This document shows positions 16,167 to 26,523 of a DNA stretch of 64,000 nucleotides, in pieces (within the stretch, counting starts at the first letter, position 1; each line of letters starts with the position of its first letter). The DNA comes from Pseudomonadota bacterium (GTDB lineage: Bacteria > Pseudomonadota > Gammaproteobacteria > Burkholderiales > Burkholderiaceae_F): the NCBI GenBank assembly GCA_029778535.1, contig JAKOQB010000005.1:124001-188000 (forward strand), written 5' to 3'. Position numbers and translations under genes: made by a program. The notes beneath the pieces were generated by a model. That model saw only the letters and a list, made by a program, of their open reading frames with translations. It did no database searches and was not told the origin of the DNA.

Positions 16167-16721
16167 ATGCGCCTTCATCGCGACGACTCCGTGCTGCTGG
16201 TGATCGACATCCAGCGCAAGCTCGCGCCGCACGTCGCCGGGCGCGAGGACATCATCCGCCGCACCGAGGCGCTGATGACGGCGGCGCGGCGGTTCGACGT
16301 TCCGCGCCTGCTGACCGAGCACTGCCCGAACCAGATCGGCGCGGTGATCGAGCCGCTGCGTTCGCAGTTCACTGCCGACGAGATCTTCGTCAAGACCGCG
16401 TTCAGCGCGACCGATCATCCCGAATTCATCGAGCGCGTGCACGCGACGAAACGGCGCCAGATCGTGATCACGGGCATGGAGGTGCACGTATGTGTGCTGC
16501 AGGCCGCGCTCGGGCTGCAGCAGCAGGGCTTTCACGCATTCGTGGTCGCTGACGCGGTCGGTTCGCGCGGCGTGCGCAAGCTCGATTGCGAACTCGCGCT
16601 GCGGCGGATGGAGCAGGCTGGCTGCGTGCTCGCGACGACGGAGACGGTGCTGTTCGAGTGGACGCGGCACGGCACCGACGCGCACTTCCGCGACGTGCTG
16701 GCGCTGGTTAAAGCGCTTTAG
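16167..16721 (+). CDS. Isochorismatase-like cysteine hydrolase
   Basis: Cysteine hydrolase of the isochorismatase-like superfamily (YcaC/nicotinamidase group), 184 residues. The catalytic triad is visible: Asp14 in LLVIDIQ, Lys76 in IFVKTAFSA and Cys109 in HVCVLQAALGL. The segment ITGMEVHVCVLQ is typical of YcaC-like members of unknown substrate. ATG 16167 lies just after the stop of the HpaB/AbfD-like gene, so the two are probably co-translated and may act in one catabolic route. The 3' end overlaps the convergent alpha/beta-hydrolase gene by 4 bases. Confidence 0.87.
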   Translation: MRLHRDDSVLLVIDIQRKLAPHVAGREDIIRRTEALMTAARRFDVPRLLTEHCPNQIGAVIEPLRSQFTADEIFVKTAFSATDHPEFIERVHATKRRQIVITGMEVHVCVLQAALGLQQQGFHAFVVADAVGSRGVRKLDCELALRRMEQAGCVLATTETVLFEWTRHGTDAHFRDVLALVKAL

Positions 16722-17437
16722 CGCGCCAGTGCATCGTCGGTTTCGTGCAGCCAGTCGACCAGCACGCGGCTGACCGCTTCGGGCTGCTCGATCGTCGACA
16801 GATGGCCGCAGTTCTCGATGACCTCGATCCGCGCACCCGGCACGCATCGGGCCATCGCTTCGTGGTCCGCGACCGGCGTGACGGGGTCCTGGCGGCCGCA
16901 CAGGATCAGCGTCGGCACGCGCACGCGCGAAAGATCGGCATGCGAATCGGGCCGCGCGAGCATCGCGGCCTGCTGGTTGCGCTGGCCGCGCGCGCCGATC
17001 GCGCGCGCCATGTCGGCCATCAGCGCGACGAGGTCGGCGCGCTGCGCGTGAGCGGGTAGCAGCCACCGGCGCGGCAGCTCGGGGATCAGCGCGTCGATGC
17101 CGCCGGCTTCCACTTTCGCGATGTCGGAGAGCCGGCCTTCACGCCGCGCCGGCGTGTCGGCGACCGCGGTCGTGTCGATCAGCACCAGCCGCTCGACCCG
17201 CCCGGGCGCGACGCGCAGCACCTCGAACGCGAGATAGCCGCCGAGCGACAGCCCGATCAGCGTGAACTTTTCCGGCACGGCGGCGAGCAGATCGTCCGCC
17301 ATGTCGCGCAGGGAGTCGTGGTCGCGGAACGCGAACACGCGGCAGTCGTAGCGAGACTGAAGTGCGGCGACCTGCGCCGCGTACAGACGCTCGTCAGCCA
17401 GATGCGCGCAGGCGAAGGCGAGGACGGATCGTTGCAT
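16718..17437 (-). CDS. Alpha/beta-fold hydrolase
   Basis: Alpha/beta hydrolase of 239 residues. The nucleophile elbow is GLSLGGYLAFE (Ser), the acid is probably Asp in LILCGRQDPVTPV, and the His is in NCGHLSTIEQP. This is the MhpC/BioH-like single-domain layout with a cap around the PELPRRWLLPAHAQRADLVA region. The substrate is unknown. I chose ATG 17437 (MQRSVLAFACAHL); the frame is open upstream to 17476, overlapping the acetyltransferase stop. It lies 10 bases downstream of the GNAT gene on the same strand and probably shares its transcript. Confidence 0.86.
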   Translation of the reverse strand: MQRSVLAFACAHLADERLYAAQVAALQSRYDCRVFAFRDHDSLRDMADDLLAAVPEKFTLIGLSLGGYLAFEVLRVAPGRVERLVLIDTTAVADTPARREGRLSDIAKVEAGGIDALIPELPRRWLLPAHAQRADLVALMADMARAIGARGQRNQQAAMLARPDSHADLSRVRVPTLILCGRQDPVTPVADHEAMARCVPGARIEVIENCGHLSTIEQPEAVSRVLVDWLHETDDALAR

Positions 17438-17447
17438 GCGTGCTCCG

Positions 17448-17969
17448 TTACGGCAGCGTCCGCTCACCTTGGCCAAGCGGACGCTGCATCAGCACGCTGT
17501 CGACCCAGCGGCCGAATTTGAAGCCGATCGATGGCAGGACTCCGACCTGCGTGAAGCCGCAGGCGCGGTGCAGCTCGATCGACGGCGCGTTGGCCGAATC
17601 GCCGATCACCGCCAGCATCTGCCGGTAGCCGCGCGCCTCACACTCGGCGATCAGCCGCACGAGCAGCGCCTTGCCGATGCCGCGCCCGGTGGCGTCGGGC
17701 GCGACGTAGATCGAGTCCTCGACCGAGTAACGATATGCGGGCCGGGTGCGGTAGTGGTTCGCGTACGCGTAGCCGAGCACGCGCGCACCATCGCACGCGA
17801 CCAGGTACGGATAGCCGGCGCGGGCGATCGCATCGAAGCGCGCGTGCATCTCGTTCGCGGACGGCGGATCGACCTCGAAGCTCGCCAGCCCATGGCGTAC
17901 GTGGTGCGCATAGATGTCGGCGATCGCGGGCAGGTCGGCGGCGTACGCGTAGCGAAGCTCGGGCGTCAT
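17448..17969 (-). CDS. GNAT N-acetyltransferase (phosphinothricin/methionine-sulfone acetyltransferase-like)
   Basis: Acetyl-CoA-dependent N-acetyltransferase, 173 residues. The acetyl-CoA loop is seen as VAPDATGRGIGKALLVRLI (the R..G.G pattern) and the C-terminal part as HRACGFTQVGVLPSIGFKFG, which with YRTRPAYRYSVEDSIYV places it near the Pat/Bar and MnaT subfamily that acetylates phosphinothricin or methionine sulfone. The ATG at 17969 (MTPELRYAYAADLPAIADIY) is the family N-terminus; TTG at 17981 is an alternative. Exact substrate is inferred only from subfamily. Confidence 0.88.
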   Translation of the reverse strand: MTPELRYAYAADLPAIADIYAHHVRHGLASFEVDPPSANEMHARFDAIARAGYPYLVACDGARVLGYAYANHYRTRPAYRYSVEDSIYVAPDATGRGIGKALLVRLIAECEARGYRQMLAVIGDSANAPSIELHRACGFTQVGVLPSIGFKFGRWVDSVLMQRPLGQGERTLP

Positions 17970-17982
17970 GGCTGCGAACAAA

Positions 17983-18014
17983 ACGGGCGGTGCAGATTGA
18001 ACCGCACCGCCCGT
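17983..18014 (-). terminator. Rho-independent terminator of hppA
   Basis: Perfect 11-bp stem ACGGGCGGTGC/GCACCGCCCGT (17983-17993 and 18004-18014) with a 10-base loop. Read on the minus strand it is followed by TTTTGTT, so it terminates hppA transcription, 38 bases beyond the stop. Confidence 0.75.
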
Positions 18015-18051
18015 CGAAAGTCACGCGCGCGAGAGCGCGTGCAGGTTTCGT

Positions 18052-20226
18052 CTACTTCTTCTCTTCTTCCTTCTTCGCCTCCGGTGCGGGCGTCGGCGCA
18101 GGGGCCGGCGCGGTCGCGGGCGCCGCTGCGGGGGCGACGACCGCCGGTGCGGCGGCCGGCATCGCTGCGGCCGGCTTGCCGCCGTGGATCGCCGCGATGA
18201 TCGGAACGATCAGCAGCGCCACGATGTTGATGATCTTGATCAGCGGGTTCACGGCCGGGCCGGCCGTGTCCTTGTACGGATCGCCGACGGTGTCGCCGGT
18301 CACCGCTGCCTTGTGCGCGTCCGAGCCCTTGCCGCCGTGGTGGCCTTCCTCGATGTACTTCTTCGCGTTGTCCCACGCGCCGCCGCCGGTCGTCATCGAG
18401 ATCGCGACGAACAGTCCCGTGACGATCGTGCCCATCAGCACGCCGCCGAGCGCGGCCGGCCCGAGGATCACGCCGACCAGGATCGGCACCAGCACCGGCA
18501 GGATCGACGGGATCATCATCTCCTTGATCGCGGCGCTGGTCAGCATGTCGACGGCCCGGCTGTAGTCGGGCTTGGCGGTGCCTTCCATGATGCCCTTGAT
18601 CTCGCGGAACTGGCGGCGCACTTCCTCGACCACCGAGCCCGCGGCGCGGCCGACCGCTTCCATCGCCATCGCGCCGAACAGGAACGGGATCAGGCCGCCG
18701 ATGAAGAGGCCGATGATCACCATGTGGTTCGACAGATCGAACGTGACCTTCAGGCCCGCCTGTTCCAGCCCGCCGGTGTAGTCGGCGAACAGCACCAGCG
18801 CGGCCAGTCCCGCCGAGCCGATCGCGTAACCCTTGGTCACCGCCTTGGTCGTGTTGCCGACCGCATCGAGCGGATCGGTGATGTTGCGCACTTCCTTCGG
18901 CAGCCCCGCCATTTCGGCGATGCCGCCGGCGTTGTCGGTGATCGGGCCGTAGGCGTCGAGCGCGACGATGATGCCGGTCATCGACAGCATCGCGGTGGCC
19001 GCGACCGCGATGCCGTACAGGCCGGCGAGCCAGTACGACGCCAGGATCGCGGCCGAGATCGCCAGCACCGGCCACGCGGTCGCCTTCATCGAGACGGCCA
19101 GACCCGCGATGATGTTGGTCGCATGCCCGGTGGTCGACGCCTGCGCGACGTACTTGACCGGGCTGAACTGCGTTCCGGTGTAGTACTCGGTGATGTAGAC
19201 GAGTGCGGCGGTCAGAACGAGACCCACGACCGCTGACAGATACAGGTTCATCACGGTGACGCCGCCGCTCGCGGCGACCGGGCCGAGGATCCAGTTGGTC
19301 ACCGGCCAGAACAGCACCAACGAGATCACGCCGGCGACGATCAGGCCGCGGTACAGCGCGTTCATGATCTTGCCGCCTTCGCGCGCCTTGACGAAGAAAC
19401 AGCCGACGATCGACGCGAGGATCGACACGCCCGAGATCGCCAGCGGGTAGATGATGCCGGCGTCCGAGCCCTTGAAGACCAGGGCGCCGATCAGCATCGT
19501 CGCGACCACGGTGACCGCGAAGGTCTCGAAAAGGTCAGCCGCCATGCCGGCGCAGTCGCCGACGTTGTCGCCGACGTTGTCGGCGATCACCGCCGGATTG
19601 CGCGGATCGTCCTCCGGAATGCCCGCTTCGACCTTGCCGACGAGGTCGGCGCCGACGTCGGCGCCTTTGGTGAAGATGCCGCCGCCGAGACGGGCGAAAA
19701 TCGAGATCAGCGAGGCGCCGAACGCAAAGCCGATCATCGGGTGCAGCAGTTCGCGCATGTCGGTGGTCGAATGCGTCTTCCCAAGCATCCAGTAGAAGCC
19801 GGCCACGCCGAGCAGTCCCAGGCCGACGACGAGCAGGCCGGTGATCGCGCCGCCGCGGAATGCGATGTTCAGCGCCGCGTTCAACCCCTGCGTCGCCGCC
19901 TGCGCGGTGCGCACGTTCGAGCGCACCGACACGTTCATGCCGATGTAGCCGGCCGCGCCCGACAGCACCGCGCCCATCACGAAGCCGATCGCGGTCCACA
20001 GCCCGAGCTGCGGCACCACACCGATGACGATCGCGAGCACGATGCCGACCATCGAGATCGTGCGGTACTGCCGGTTCAGGTACGCCTGCGCGCCCTGTTG
20101 AACGGCAGCCGCGATCTCCTGCATGCGCGGATTGCCCGCAGGCTGCTTCAGGATCCAGGAAATCGACAGTGCGCCGAACACCACGGCCGCGAGGCCGCAG
20201 AGCAGGGCGAGAGCCAATCCAGACAT
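18052..20226 (-). CDS. hppA: Membrane-bound proton-translocating pyrophosphatase (K+-independent type)
   Basis: Hydrolyses pyrophosphate and pumps protons across the inner membrane. The 724-residue product has about 16 membrane segments, the catalytic loop [20 protein letters not shown] and [19 protein letters not shown]. The K+-dependence determinant reads [17 protein letters not shown], with Lys461 and Thr464, the form found in K+-independent enzymes. The last 45 or so residues are an Ala/Pro-rich tail ending [10 protein letters not shown], longer than in many homologues. It is the first of a same-strand set with adk and pfp upstream, matching a pyrophosphate-based energy economy. A strong terminator follows. 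Confidence 0.96.
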   Translation of the reverse strand: MSGLALALLCGLAAVVFGALSISWILKQPAGNPRMQEIAAAVQQGAQAYLNRQYRTISMVGIVLAIVIGVVPQLGLWTAIGFVMGAVLSGAAGYIGMNVSVRSNVRTAQAATQGLNAALNIAFRGGAITGLLVVGLGLLGVAGFYWMLGKTHSTTDMRELLHPMIGFAFGASLISIFARLGGGIFTKGADVGADLVGKVEAGIPEDDPRNPAVIADNVGDNVGDCAGMAADLFETFAVTVVATMLIGALVFKGSDAGIIYPLAISGVSILASIVGCFFVKAREGGKIMNALYRGLIVAGVISLVLFWPVTNWILGPVAASGGVTVMNLYLSAVVGLVLTAALVYITEYYTGTQFSPVKYVAQASTTGHATNIIAGLAVSMKATAWPVLAISAAILASYWLAGLYGIAVAATAMLSMTGIIVALDAYGPITDNAGGIAEMAGLPKEVRNITDPLDAVGNTTKAVTKGYAIGSAGLAALVLFADYTGGLEQAGLKVTFDLSNHMVIIGLFIGGLIPFLFGAMAMEAVGRAAGSVVEEVRRQFREIKGIMEGTAKPDYSRAVDMLTSAAIKEMMIPSILPVLVPILVGVILGPAALGGVLMGTIVTGLFVAISMTTGGGAWDNAKKYIEEGHHGGKGSDAHKAAVTGDTVGDPYKDTAGPAVNPLIKIINIVALLIVPIIAAIHGGKPAAAMPAAAPAVVAPAAAPATAPAPAPTPAPEAKKEEEKK

Positions 20227-20259
20227 TACGTTCTCCTTAGTGTCAGCGGAAACAGGAAC

Positions 20260-21045
<786 letters not shown>

Positions 21046-21077
21046 TTACGCGGCACACGACGGCGTTATGCGCTCGG

Positions 21078-22346
21078 TCAAACCTTGAAGTCGGTGGCCA
21101 GGCGCTTCTTCACCGCGACGTTCTTCAGCAGCGCGTAGTCCGGCAGGCCGTCCTTGTACGGCGGATACGCCTCGCCGCCGATCAGCGGGGTCAGATACCG
21201 GCGGCATGCGTCGGTGATGCCGAAGCCGTCTTCGCTGATGAATTCGCGCGGCATCATCTTCTCGCGGTTGGCCACGTCGGCGAGCGGCGCCATTTCGATC
21301 TTCCACCGGTACGGCCGGCTGGAGGTGCGCACGATCGCCGGCATCACCGCGTTGTGACCCTTGAGGGCGAACTCGACCGCGGCCTTGCCGACCGCGCAGG
21401 CCTGCTCGACATCGGTCTTCGACGCGATGTGGCGCGCGGCGCGCTGCAGGTAGTCGGCCACCGCCCAGTGGAACTTGTAGTTCAGGCTCTCCTTGACCAG
21501 GCTCGCGATCACCGGCGCCACTCCCCCTAGTTGTGCGTGGCCGAACGCGTCGCGCAGCCCCTGGTCGGACAGGAACTTGCCGTCGGGTCCCTTCACGCCT
21601 TCCGACACGACGACCGAGCAGTAGCCGAAGCGCTCGACCTTGTCCTTCACCGCGGCGAGGAACTTGTCGCGGTCGAACGTGATTTCCGGAAACAGGATCA
21701 CGATCGGAATCGGGTGCGTCTTGTCGGCGGCGAGCCCGCCGGCGGCGGCGATCCAGCCGGCGTGGCGCCCCATCACCTCGAGCACGAACACCTTGGTCGA
21801 CGTCTTGGCCATCGATGCGACGTCGAAGCTCGCTTCGCGGGTCGACACCGCGATGTACTTGGCGACCGATCCGAAGCCGGGGCACACGTCGGTGATCGGC
21901 AGGTCGTTGTCGACCGTCTTCGGCACGTGGATCGCCTGCAGCGGATAGCCCATCTTCTCCGACAACTGCGACACCTTCAGGCACGTGTCGGCCGAGTCGC
22001 CGCCGCCGTTGTAGAAGAAGTAGCCGATGTCGTGCGCGCGGAACACCTCGATCAGGCGCTCGTACTGCGCGCGACTTTCGTCCAGCCCCTTGAGCTTGTA
22101 GCGGCACGAGCCGAACGCGCCGGCGGGTGTGTGTTTCAGCGCCCTGATCGCCGCCGGCGACTCGCGGCTGGTGTCGATCAGGTCCTCGGTCAGCGCGCCG
22201 ATGATGCCGTTGCGGCCGGCGTAGACCTTGCCGATGCGGCTCTTGTAGCGGCGCGCGGTTTCGATCACGCCGGCGGCCGACGCGTTGATCACGGCGGTCA
22301 CGCCGCCCGATTGTGCGTAGAAGGCATTGCGTTTCTTCGTTGCCAT
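21078..22346 (-). CDS. pfp: Pyrophosphate-dependent 6-phosphofructokinase
   Basis: Catalyses reversible phosphorylation of fructose 6-phosphate with PPi as donor. The 422-residue product starts MATKKRNAFYAQSGGVTAVINAS. Key motifs are NGGGDSADT (residues 113-121) and PKTVDND (142-148); PKT, where ATP-dependent enzymes have GTIDND, marks PPi use. Conserved EVMGRHAGWIAA and the substrate-binding SRPYRWKIEMAPL region are present. ATG 22346 is the family start; the frame is open upstream to 22469 through a repeat element. Neighbouring hppA and adk support a PPi-linked glycolytic or gluconeogenic role. PPi specificity is inferred from motifs. Confidence 0.92.
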   Translation of the reverse strand: MATKKRNAFYAQSGGVTAVINASAAGVIETARRYKSRIGKVYAGRNGIIGALTEDLIDTSRESPAAIRALKHTPAGAFGSCRYKLKGLDESRAQYERLIEVFRAHDIGYFFYNGGGDSADTCLKVSQLSEKMGYPLQAIHVPKTVDNDLPITDVCPGFGSVAKYIAVSTREASFDVASMAKTSTKVFVLEVMGRHAGWIAAAGGLAADKTHPIPIVILFPEITFDRDKFLAAVKDKVERFGYCSVVVSEGVKGPDGKFLSDQGLRDAFGHAQLGGVAPVIASLVKESLNYKFHWAVADYLQRAARHIASKTDVEQACAVGKAAVEFALKGHNAVMPAIVRTSSRPYRWKIEMAPLADVANREKMMPREFISEDGFGITDACRRYLTPLIGGEAYPPYKDGLPDYALLKNVAVKKRLATDFKV

Positions 22347-22356
22347 CCGGACTCTC

Positions 22357-22438
22357 CGTCGCCCCGGCGCAGGCCGGGGCCTAATGTTTCTCGTCCTTCG
22401 ATGCGGGAAATCGGGCCCCGTCCTGCGCCGGGGCGACG
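22357..22438. repeat. Inverted-repeat intergenic element (17-bp arms)
   Basis: Perfect 17-bp arms CGTCGCCCCGGCGCAGG (22357-22373) and its complement (22422-22438) flank 48 bases that include an inner GGCCCCG/CGGGGCC-type complementarity. It fills almost the whole gap between the pfp start and the solute-binding-protein stop. It looks like a small dispersed (REP/MITE-like) hairpin element; no coding capacity. Confidence 0.65.
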
Positions 22439-22446
22439 ATGCAGTT

Positions 22447-23394
22447 TCAGTCGCTTCGCATCCACTCACCCATCAACCAGTCATCCGCTCTGTGCACGGC
22501 GCGGACGCTCGCCCGCATCGCCCACGGAATCACCTGGCGATGCAGCGGCACGTGGTGCACCTGCGCGTTGTGTCCGGCCGGCGCCTGCTGAATGATGTCG
22601 GCGCGCTGGTCCACATTCATCTCGACCGCGGCGGCGTCGAACAGCGCGTCGAGCTTTGGACTCACGCAGCGGCCGCAGTTGAAGCTGCCGTTGCCGGTCT
22701 TCGGATTGAACGAGCGCAGCACCGGCGACAGCGCGGTCGGCGCGCCGGTGATCGCGCCGCCCCAGCCGAGCAGGTAGAAGCTGGTGTCGAGCTTCTCCAG
22801 CTTCGGGAAGCAGGTCGCGCGCGGCTGCACGCTGACCCCGGTCTGGATGCCGGCCTTGGCCAGCATCGCCGCCACCGCGAGGCAGATCTTCTCGTCGTTG
22901 ATGCAGCGGTTGTTCGGGCAGTCGAGGGTGACCTCGAAGCCATTCGGACGGCCGGCTTCGGCCAGCAGCCGCTTCGCTTCGTTCAGGGCGCGCGGCAGGC
23001 GCTTCTCGGCGCAGGCATTGGAGGCGAGGATCGACGGCGTGATGCCGCCGGTGGGGCTGGCGTGGCTGGCGCGCTCGAGCGAGAACACGACATCGTCGGC
23101 AGTGAGCGCAGTGCCGTCGTTGAACGTCACTCCGCTGCGCGGGTGGAAGCGCCACACGAGCGGCGACGGTTGCGACCAGCTCGTCGCCAGCCCGGGGACA
23201 ATGCTGAGCTCCTTGTCGCGAGAGACCAGCGTGTCGTGCACCTGCTGCGACCGCAGGTTGGTCAGCAGTTCGTTCTGCGGACAGGGATCCGCCGTCTGGA
23301 AGTCGCCCTGCGAGGCCGAGCGCAGCGTCTTGGACGCGGCGCTGCCGCTGGCGAGCAGCAACGTCATCGCGATTGCGGCGATCAGTCGATTCAA
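22447..23394 (-). pseudogene. ABC peptide-type solute-binding protein with internal deletion
   Basis: Family 5 extracellular solute-binding protein (dipeptide/oligopeptide ABC transport), normally about 520-540 residues; here 315. It begins with a signal peptide (MNRLIAAIAMTLLLASGSAA), then the N-lobe VPGLATSWSQPSPLVWRF, GVTFNDGTALTADDVVFSLE. At about residue 112 (base ~23058) it jumps to the late C-lobe: SPTGGITPSILASN, EAKRLLAEAGRPNGFEVTLD, FPKLEKLDTSFYLLGWGGA and HHVPLHRQVIPWAMRA. Some 200 residues of the ligand-binding lobes are absent although the frame is kept. Several Cys replace expected aromatic or other residues (NNRCIND, FNCGRC), suggesting relaxed selection. No permease or ATPase gene is nearby. 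Confidence 0.78.
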
Positions 23395-23427
23395 CGCAGG
23401 CCCCTCCCGTTGCCCGAGCGCGCGAGT

Positions 23428-24195
23428 CTATTCGCCCGCCGCGATCAGTGCACGAACGTGCGCGAGATCCTCCGGCGTGTCGACGCCGGGCGGCAGCGGG
23501 GCGTCGAGCCGCAGCACCGCGATCGGATGACCGTGCCACAGCGCGCGCAGTTGTTCGAGGCTTTCGTGCGCCTCGATCGGCGCCGGCGCGAGCTGCGCAT
23601 AGGCGCGCAGGAAGGCGGCGCGGTACGCGTACAGGCCGACGTGGCGCAGCGCGGGCAGCCCCTCCGGCAATTGGTCGCGGCGGTGCGCGAACGCGTCGCG
23701 CGACCACGGAATCGGCGCGCGCGAAAAGAGCAGCGCCCGCCCGCGCGCGTCGGTGACGACCTTGACCACATTCGGGCTGAAGAACTCGGTTGCGTCGGCC
23801 AGCGGATGCGCGGCGGTGGCGATCGCGCAGTCCGGCTGCGCTGCGAGCAGCGCGGCCACGGCGTCGATCACCGCGCGGGGGATCAGCGGCTCGTCGCCCT
23901 GCACGTTGACGACGATCGCGTCGTCGGGCAGCGACAGATGTCGCGCGGCCTCCGCCAGCCGATCGGTGCCGGTCGCGTGCGCGGGCGAAGTCAGCACCGC
24001 CTGCACCCCATGCGCGGCGCAGGCCGCAGCGATCTCTTCGCTGTCGGCCGCCACGATCACGCGTTCGGCGCGGCTTTGCGCCGCGCGCCGCGCCACCCGC
24101 ACCACCAGCGGCAGGCCGCCGACATCGGCGAGCGGCTTGCGCGGCAGCCGCGTCGACGCGAGCCGCGCCGGAACGATGACGACGAAGCCCGGCAT
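23428..24195 (-). CDS. kdsB: 3-deoxy-manno-octulosonate cytidylyltransferase (CMP-KDO synthetase)
   Basis: Activates KDO to CMP-KDO for lipopolysaccharide core synthesis. The 255-residue cytoplasmic enzyme has the nucleotide-binding start [20 protein letters not shown], then [27 protein letters not shown], and [13 protein letters not shown], with [14 protein letters not shown] at the end. Length is as expected. ATG 24195 ([12 protein letters not shown]) is clear although the frame stays open upstream to 24375. It follows ycaR and lpxK, the common betaproteobacterial order for this LPS group. Confidence 0.96.
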   Translation of the reverse strand: MPGFVVIVPARLASTRLPRKPLADVGGLPLVVRVARRAAQSRAERVIVAADSEEIAAACAAHGVQAVLTSPAHATGTDRLAEAARHLSLPDDAIVVNVQGDEPLIPRAVIDAVAALLAAQPDCAIATAAHPLADATEFFSPNVVKVVTDARGRALLFSRAPIPWSRDAFAHRRDQLPEGLPALRHVGLYAYRAAFLRAYAQLAPAPIEAHESLEQLRALWHGHPIAVLRLDAPLPPGVDTPEDLAHVRALIAAGE

Positions 24196-24215
24196 CGAAG
24201 GCGGGAGGATCGCCG

Positions 24216-24404
24216 TCAGCCTGCGGGCGCGCCGGGCGCCTCGTCGAGCCGGCGCGCCTCGCTTTCGAGCATCACCGGAATGCCGTCGCGGATCGGGTAG
24301 GCCAGCCCCGCGCTGCGCGAGATCAGCTCCTGGCGCTCGCGGTCGTATTCGAGCGGCCCCTTGGTGACCGGGCACACGAGGATGTCAAGCAGTCGAGGGT
24401 CCAT
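24216..24404 (-). CDS. ycaR: Trm112/YcaR family small protein
   Basis: Small conserved protein of 62 residues, [20 protein letters not shown] at the N-terminus, followed by [20 protein letters not shown]. This is the UPF0434/Trm112 family, a small zinc-ribbon-like fold in which only one Cys (in ILVCP) remains. It almost always lies between lpxK and kdsB, as here, but its role is not settled. I chose ATG 24404; GTG 24416 would add four residues. It overlaps the lpxK 3' end by 20 bases, indicating co-translation. Confidence 0.9.
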   Translation of the reverse strand: MDPRLLDILVCPVTKGPLEYDRERQELISRSAGLAYPIRDGIPVMLESEARRLDEAPGAPAG

Positions 24405-25482
24405 GCGCGGGTTCACTTTGCGCCGCTGACGAGGGCGTCAGCCGCATTTCGATCAGATCGATCAGTCCGGCGTCGATCGACGCCTGCAGGTTGACCACGC
24501 ACACGCGCCCGTCGGTGGCGATCGCCGAGACTGCGCGGCATTTTACGGCGTCCTTTGCCGTGATCAGCGCCAGGTCGAAGGTGCGGCCGAGAAAAGGATT
24601 GAGCGCGTAGTCGTAGTGATCCGGCAGCGGCAGTTCCTCGATCGCGAGCCCCGCGGCGCGCAACATCGCGAAAAAGCGCTCCGGCGCGCCGATGCCGGCC
24701 GCGGCGACGATCTTCAGCCGGCCGCGCTTCTGCTCCTGCGCCAGGCCAGCAAGCGAGATCGCGCGCGTCGGATCGGCGAGCGAGCGCACGTCGGCCAGCC
24801 GGGTCGCCATTTCGTAGCGCGGCGAATACACGCGCACCGGCGGCACGATGCCGTGGCACACGACGGCCGCGACTTCCTTCAGTCGCGCCGGCGGATCGCG
24901 CAGCGGCCCCGCCGGCAGCAGCCAGCCGTTGCCCAGCCCGCGCTCGTCGATCAGTGCGATCTCGAAGTCGCGCGCCAGCCGCCGGTGCTGCAGCCCGTCG
25001 TCGGCGATGATCACGTCGCAGCGCGGATGCACGCTGCGCAGGATCCGGCATGCGGCCACGCGGTCGCGGCCGACCACGACCGGCACACCTTGGCCGTGCA
25101 GCGACTGCGCCAGCAGCAGCGGCTCGTCGCCGACTTCGGCGGCGCGTGCGTTGCTCTCGACGACGCGCACGTCGCTGCGCGCGGCGCCGTAGCCGCGCGT
25201 GACCACGCCCGGTCGGCGGCCGCGCGCCAGCAGCGCACGCGCGAGTTCGAGCGTCAGCGGGGTCTTGCCGGTGCCGCCGACGTACAGGTTGCCGACCACG
25301 ATGACCGGCACGCCGACGCGCCAGGCCCGCAAGACACCGATCCGATAAGCCGCCACGTGCAGCGCGCGCAACGCGCCGAACACGGCCGCCAGCGGCAGCA
25401 GCAGCCACGCCGCGGGGCCACGCGTGCGCCACACCCGGTGCAGCGCGCGTTGCAGCCGCGCGGTGAGGTCGGGCCGATTCAA
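24385..25482 (-). CDS. lpxK: Tetraacyldisaccharide 4'-kinase
   Basis: Phosphorylates the lipid A disaccharide at the 4' position on the inner face of the inner membrane. About 365 residues: a hydrophobic N-terminal anchor ([18 protein letters not shown]), Walker [29 protein letters not shown], and [20 protein letters not shown] with [20 protein letters not shown]. The start is uncertain: no ATG is available in this frame near the expected N-terminus; I chose TTG 25482, one base after the exbD stop, with TTG 25518 as an alternative inside exbD. Part of the exbB-exbD-lpxK-ycaR-kdsB operon. Confidence 0.94.
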   Translation of the reverse strand: MNRPDLTARLQRALHRVWRTRGPAAWLLLPLAAVFGALRALHVAAYRIGVLRAWRVGVPVIVVGNLYVGGTGKTPLTLELARALLARGRRPGVVTRGYGAARSDVRVVESNARAAEVGDEPLLLAQSLHGQGVPVVVGRDRVAACRILRSVHPRCDVIIADDGLQHRRLARDFEIALIDERGLGNGWLLPAGPLRDPPARLKEVAAVVCHGIVPPVRVYSPRYEMATRLADVRSLADPTRAISLAGLAQEQKRGRLKIVAAAGIGAPERFFAMLRAAGLAIEELPLPDHYDYALNPFLGRTFDLALITAKDAVKCRAVSAIATDGRVCVVNLQASIDAGLIDLIEMRLTPSSAAQSEPAHGPSTA

Positions 25483-25483
25483 G

Positions 25484-25909
25484 TCATTGTGCGGCGGCGC
25501 TCTGCCGCTCGGTGACAAAACTGATGCGCGCCAGCTGCAGGATGCGCGCCGCTTCCATCACGTTGATCACCGACTGGTGCGGCGACTGCGCATCGGCATG
25601 GATCACGACCAGCAGGTCGGTGCGCCCCTGTGCGGCGGCGCGCATTGCCTCCACCAGGTCGTTGACGTCGGACTTCGCCAGCACGCGTTTGTCGATCGCG
25701 TAGCGGCCGTCGGCGGTGACGCCGATCACGATCTCGTTCGGGCGGTTCTGAGTCGCCTTGGCCTCGGCGCGCGGCAGCTCGATCTTCAGTTCCGCGTAGC
25801 GCGAGTAGGTGGTGGTGACCGCGAGGAAGATCAGCACGATCAGCATCACGTCGATCAGAGGAATCAGATTCAGCTCCGGTTCCTCGTCGTGGGCGCGCCT
25901 GAACTTCAT
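25484..25909 (-). CDS. exbD: ExbD/TolR-family biopolymer transport protein
   Basis: Inner-membrane proton-channel component that energises TonB-type outer-membrane transport. 141 residues with one N-terminal membrane helix LIPLIDVMLIVLIFLAVTTT, containing the essential Asp (IDVM), then a periplasmic domain. Its ATG overlaps the exbB stop by 4 bases, so the two are coupled. No tonB gene is in the window. The position directly before lpxK is the common betaproteobacterial arrangement and suggests envelope maintenance in addition to iron uptake. Confidence 0.93.
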   Translation of the reverse strand: MKFRRAHDEEPELNLIPLIDVMLIVLIFLAVTTTYSRYAELKIELPRAEAKATQNRPNEIVIGVTADGRYAIDKRVLAKSDVNDLVEAMRAAAQGRTDLLVVIHADAQSPHQSVINVMEAARILQLARISFVTERQSAAAQ

Positions 25910-26523
25910 CGCGGCGTCGCGTCGTAGCGGTCGGCGAACAGCACCTCGAGCAGGCGCTGCGACTGGTCTTCCATCTCGACCAGGAAGTCCTCGATGCGCG
26001 AGCGGAAGTGGCGGTAGAACAGAACCGACGGCACCGCGACGATGATGCCGAACGCGGTGCAGTACAGCGCGATCGATATGCCGTGCGCGAGCTGCTGCGG
26101 GTTGGAGCCGGCCTGCTGCGAGGCGAAGATGTCGATCATCCCGATCACGGTGCCGAGCAGGCCCAGCAGCGGCGCGATCGAGCCGATCGATCCGAGCAGC
26201 GAGAGGTAGCGCGACAAATCGTGCGCGATGTGGCCGCCGGTGTTGGCAACCGCCGCGCCGGCGATCGCACGCGGCGCGCGCACGTTGCGCAGCGCAGTCG
26301 CCAGCACGCGTCCGAGCGGCGAGCTGCGTTCCAGTTTCAGGATCACTTCGGGGCTGACCTGCTTGCGCGCGACCAGATTCAGCACGTCCTGCAGCAGTGA
26401 TTCGGGGATTACCTTCTCGCGCCGTAACGCGATGCTGCGCTCGATGATCAGGGTGAGAGCCACCACGGAGGCCGCGAGCAACGGCCAGATGGGCCAGCCG
26501 ATGGCCTGTACGATCGCGAACAA
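25906..26523 (-). CDS. exbB: ExbB/TolQ/MotA-family proton channel protein
   Basis: Forms with ExbD a proton-motive-force-driven complex in the inner membrane. 205 residues with three membrane helices: residues about 8-26, and the pair SLLGSIGSIAPLLGLLGTVI and ISIALYCTAFGIIVAVPSVL in the MotA/ExbB domain with the conserved GLLGTVIGM and small-residue packing. The start is TTG 26523; no ATG is available upstream. The upstream 306-base gap holds a DnaA-box cluster shared with xseA. Confidence 0.92.
   Translation of the reverse strand: MFAIVQAIGWPIWPLLAASVVALTLIIERSIALRREKVIPESLLQDVLNLVARKQVSPEVILKLERSSPLGRVLATALRNVRAPRAIAGAAVANTGGHIAHDLSRYLSLLGSIGSIAPLLGLLGTVIGMIDIFASQQAGSNPQQLAHGISIALYCTAFGIIVAVPSVLFYRHFRSRIEDFLVEMEDQSQRLLEVLFADRYDATPR

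Noticed and set aside
22347-22446. CRISPR-like repeat between pfp and the solute-binding gene
   Set aside because: Only one inverted pair is present and there are no repeated units with spacers; it is a single hairpin element. No CRISPR array or cas gene was found anywhere in the window.
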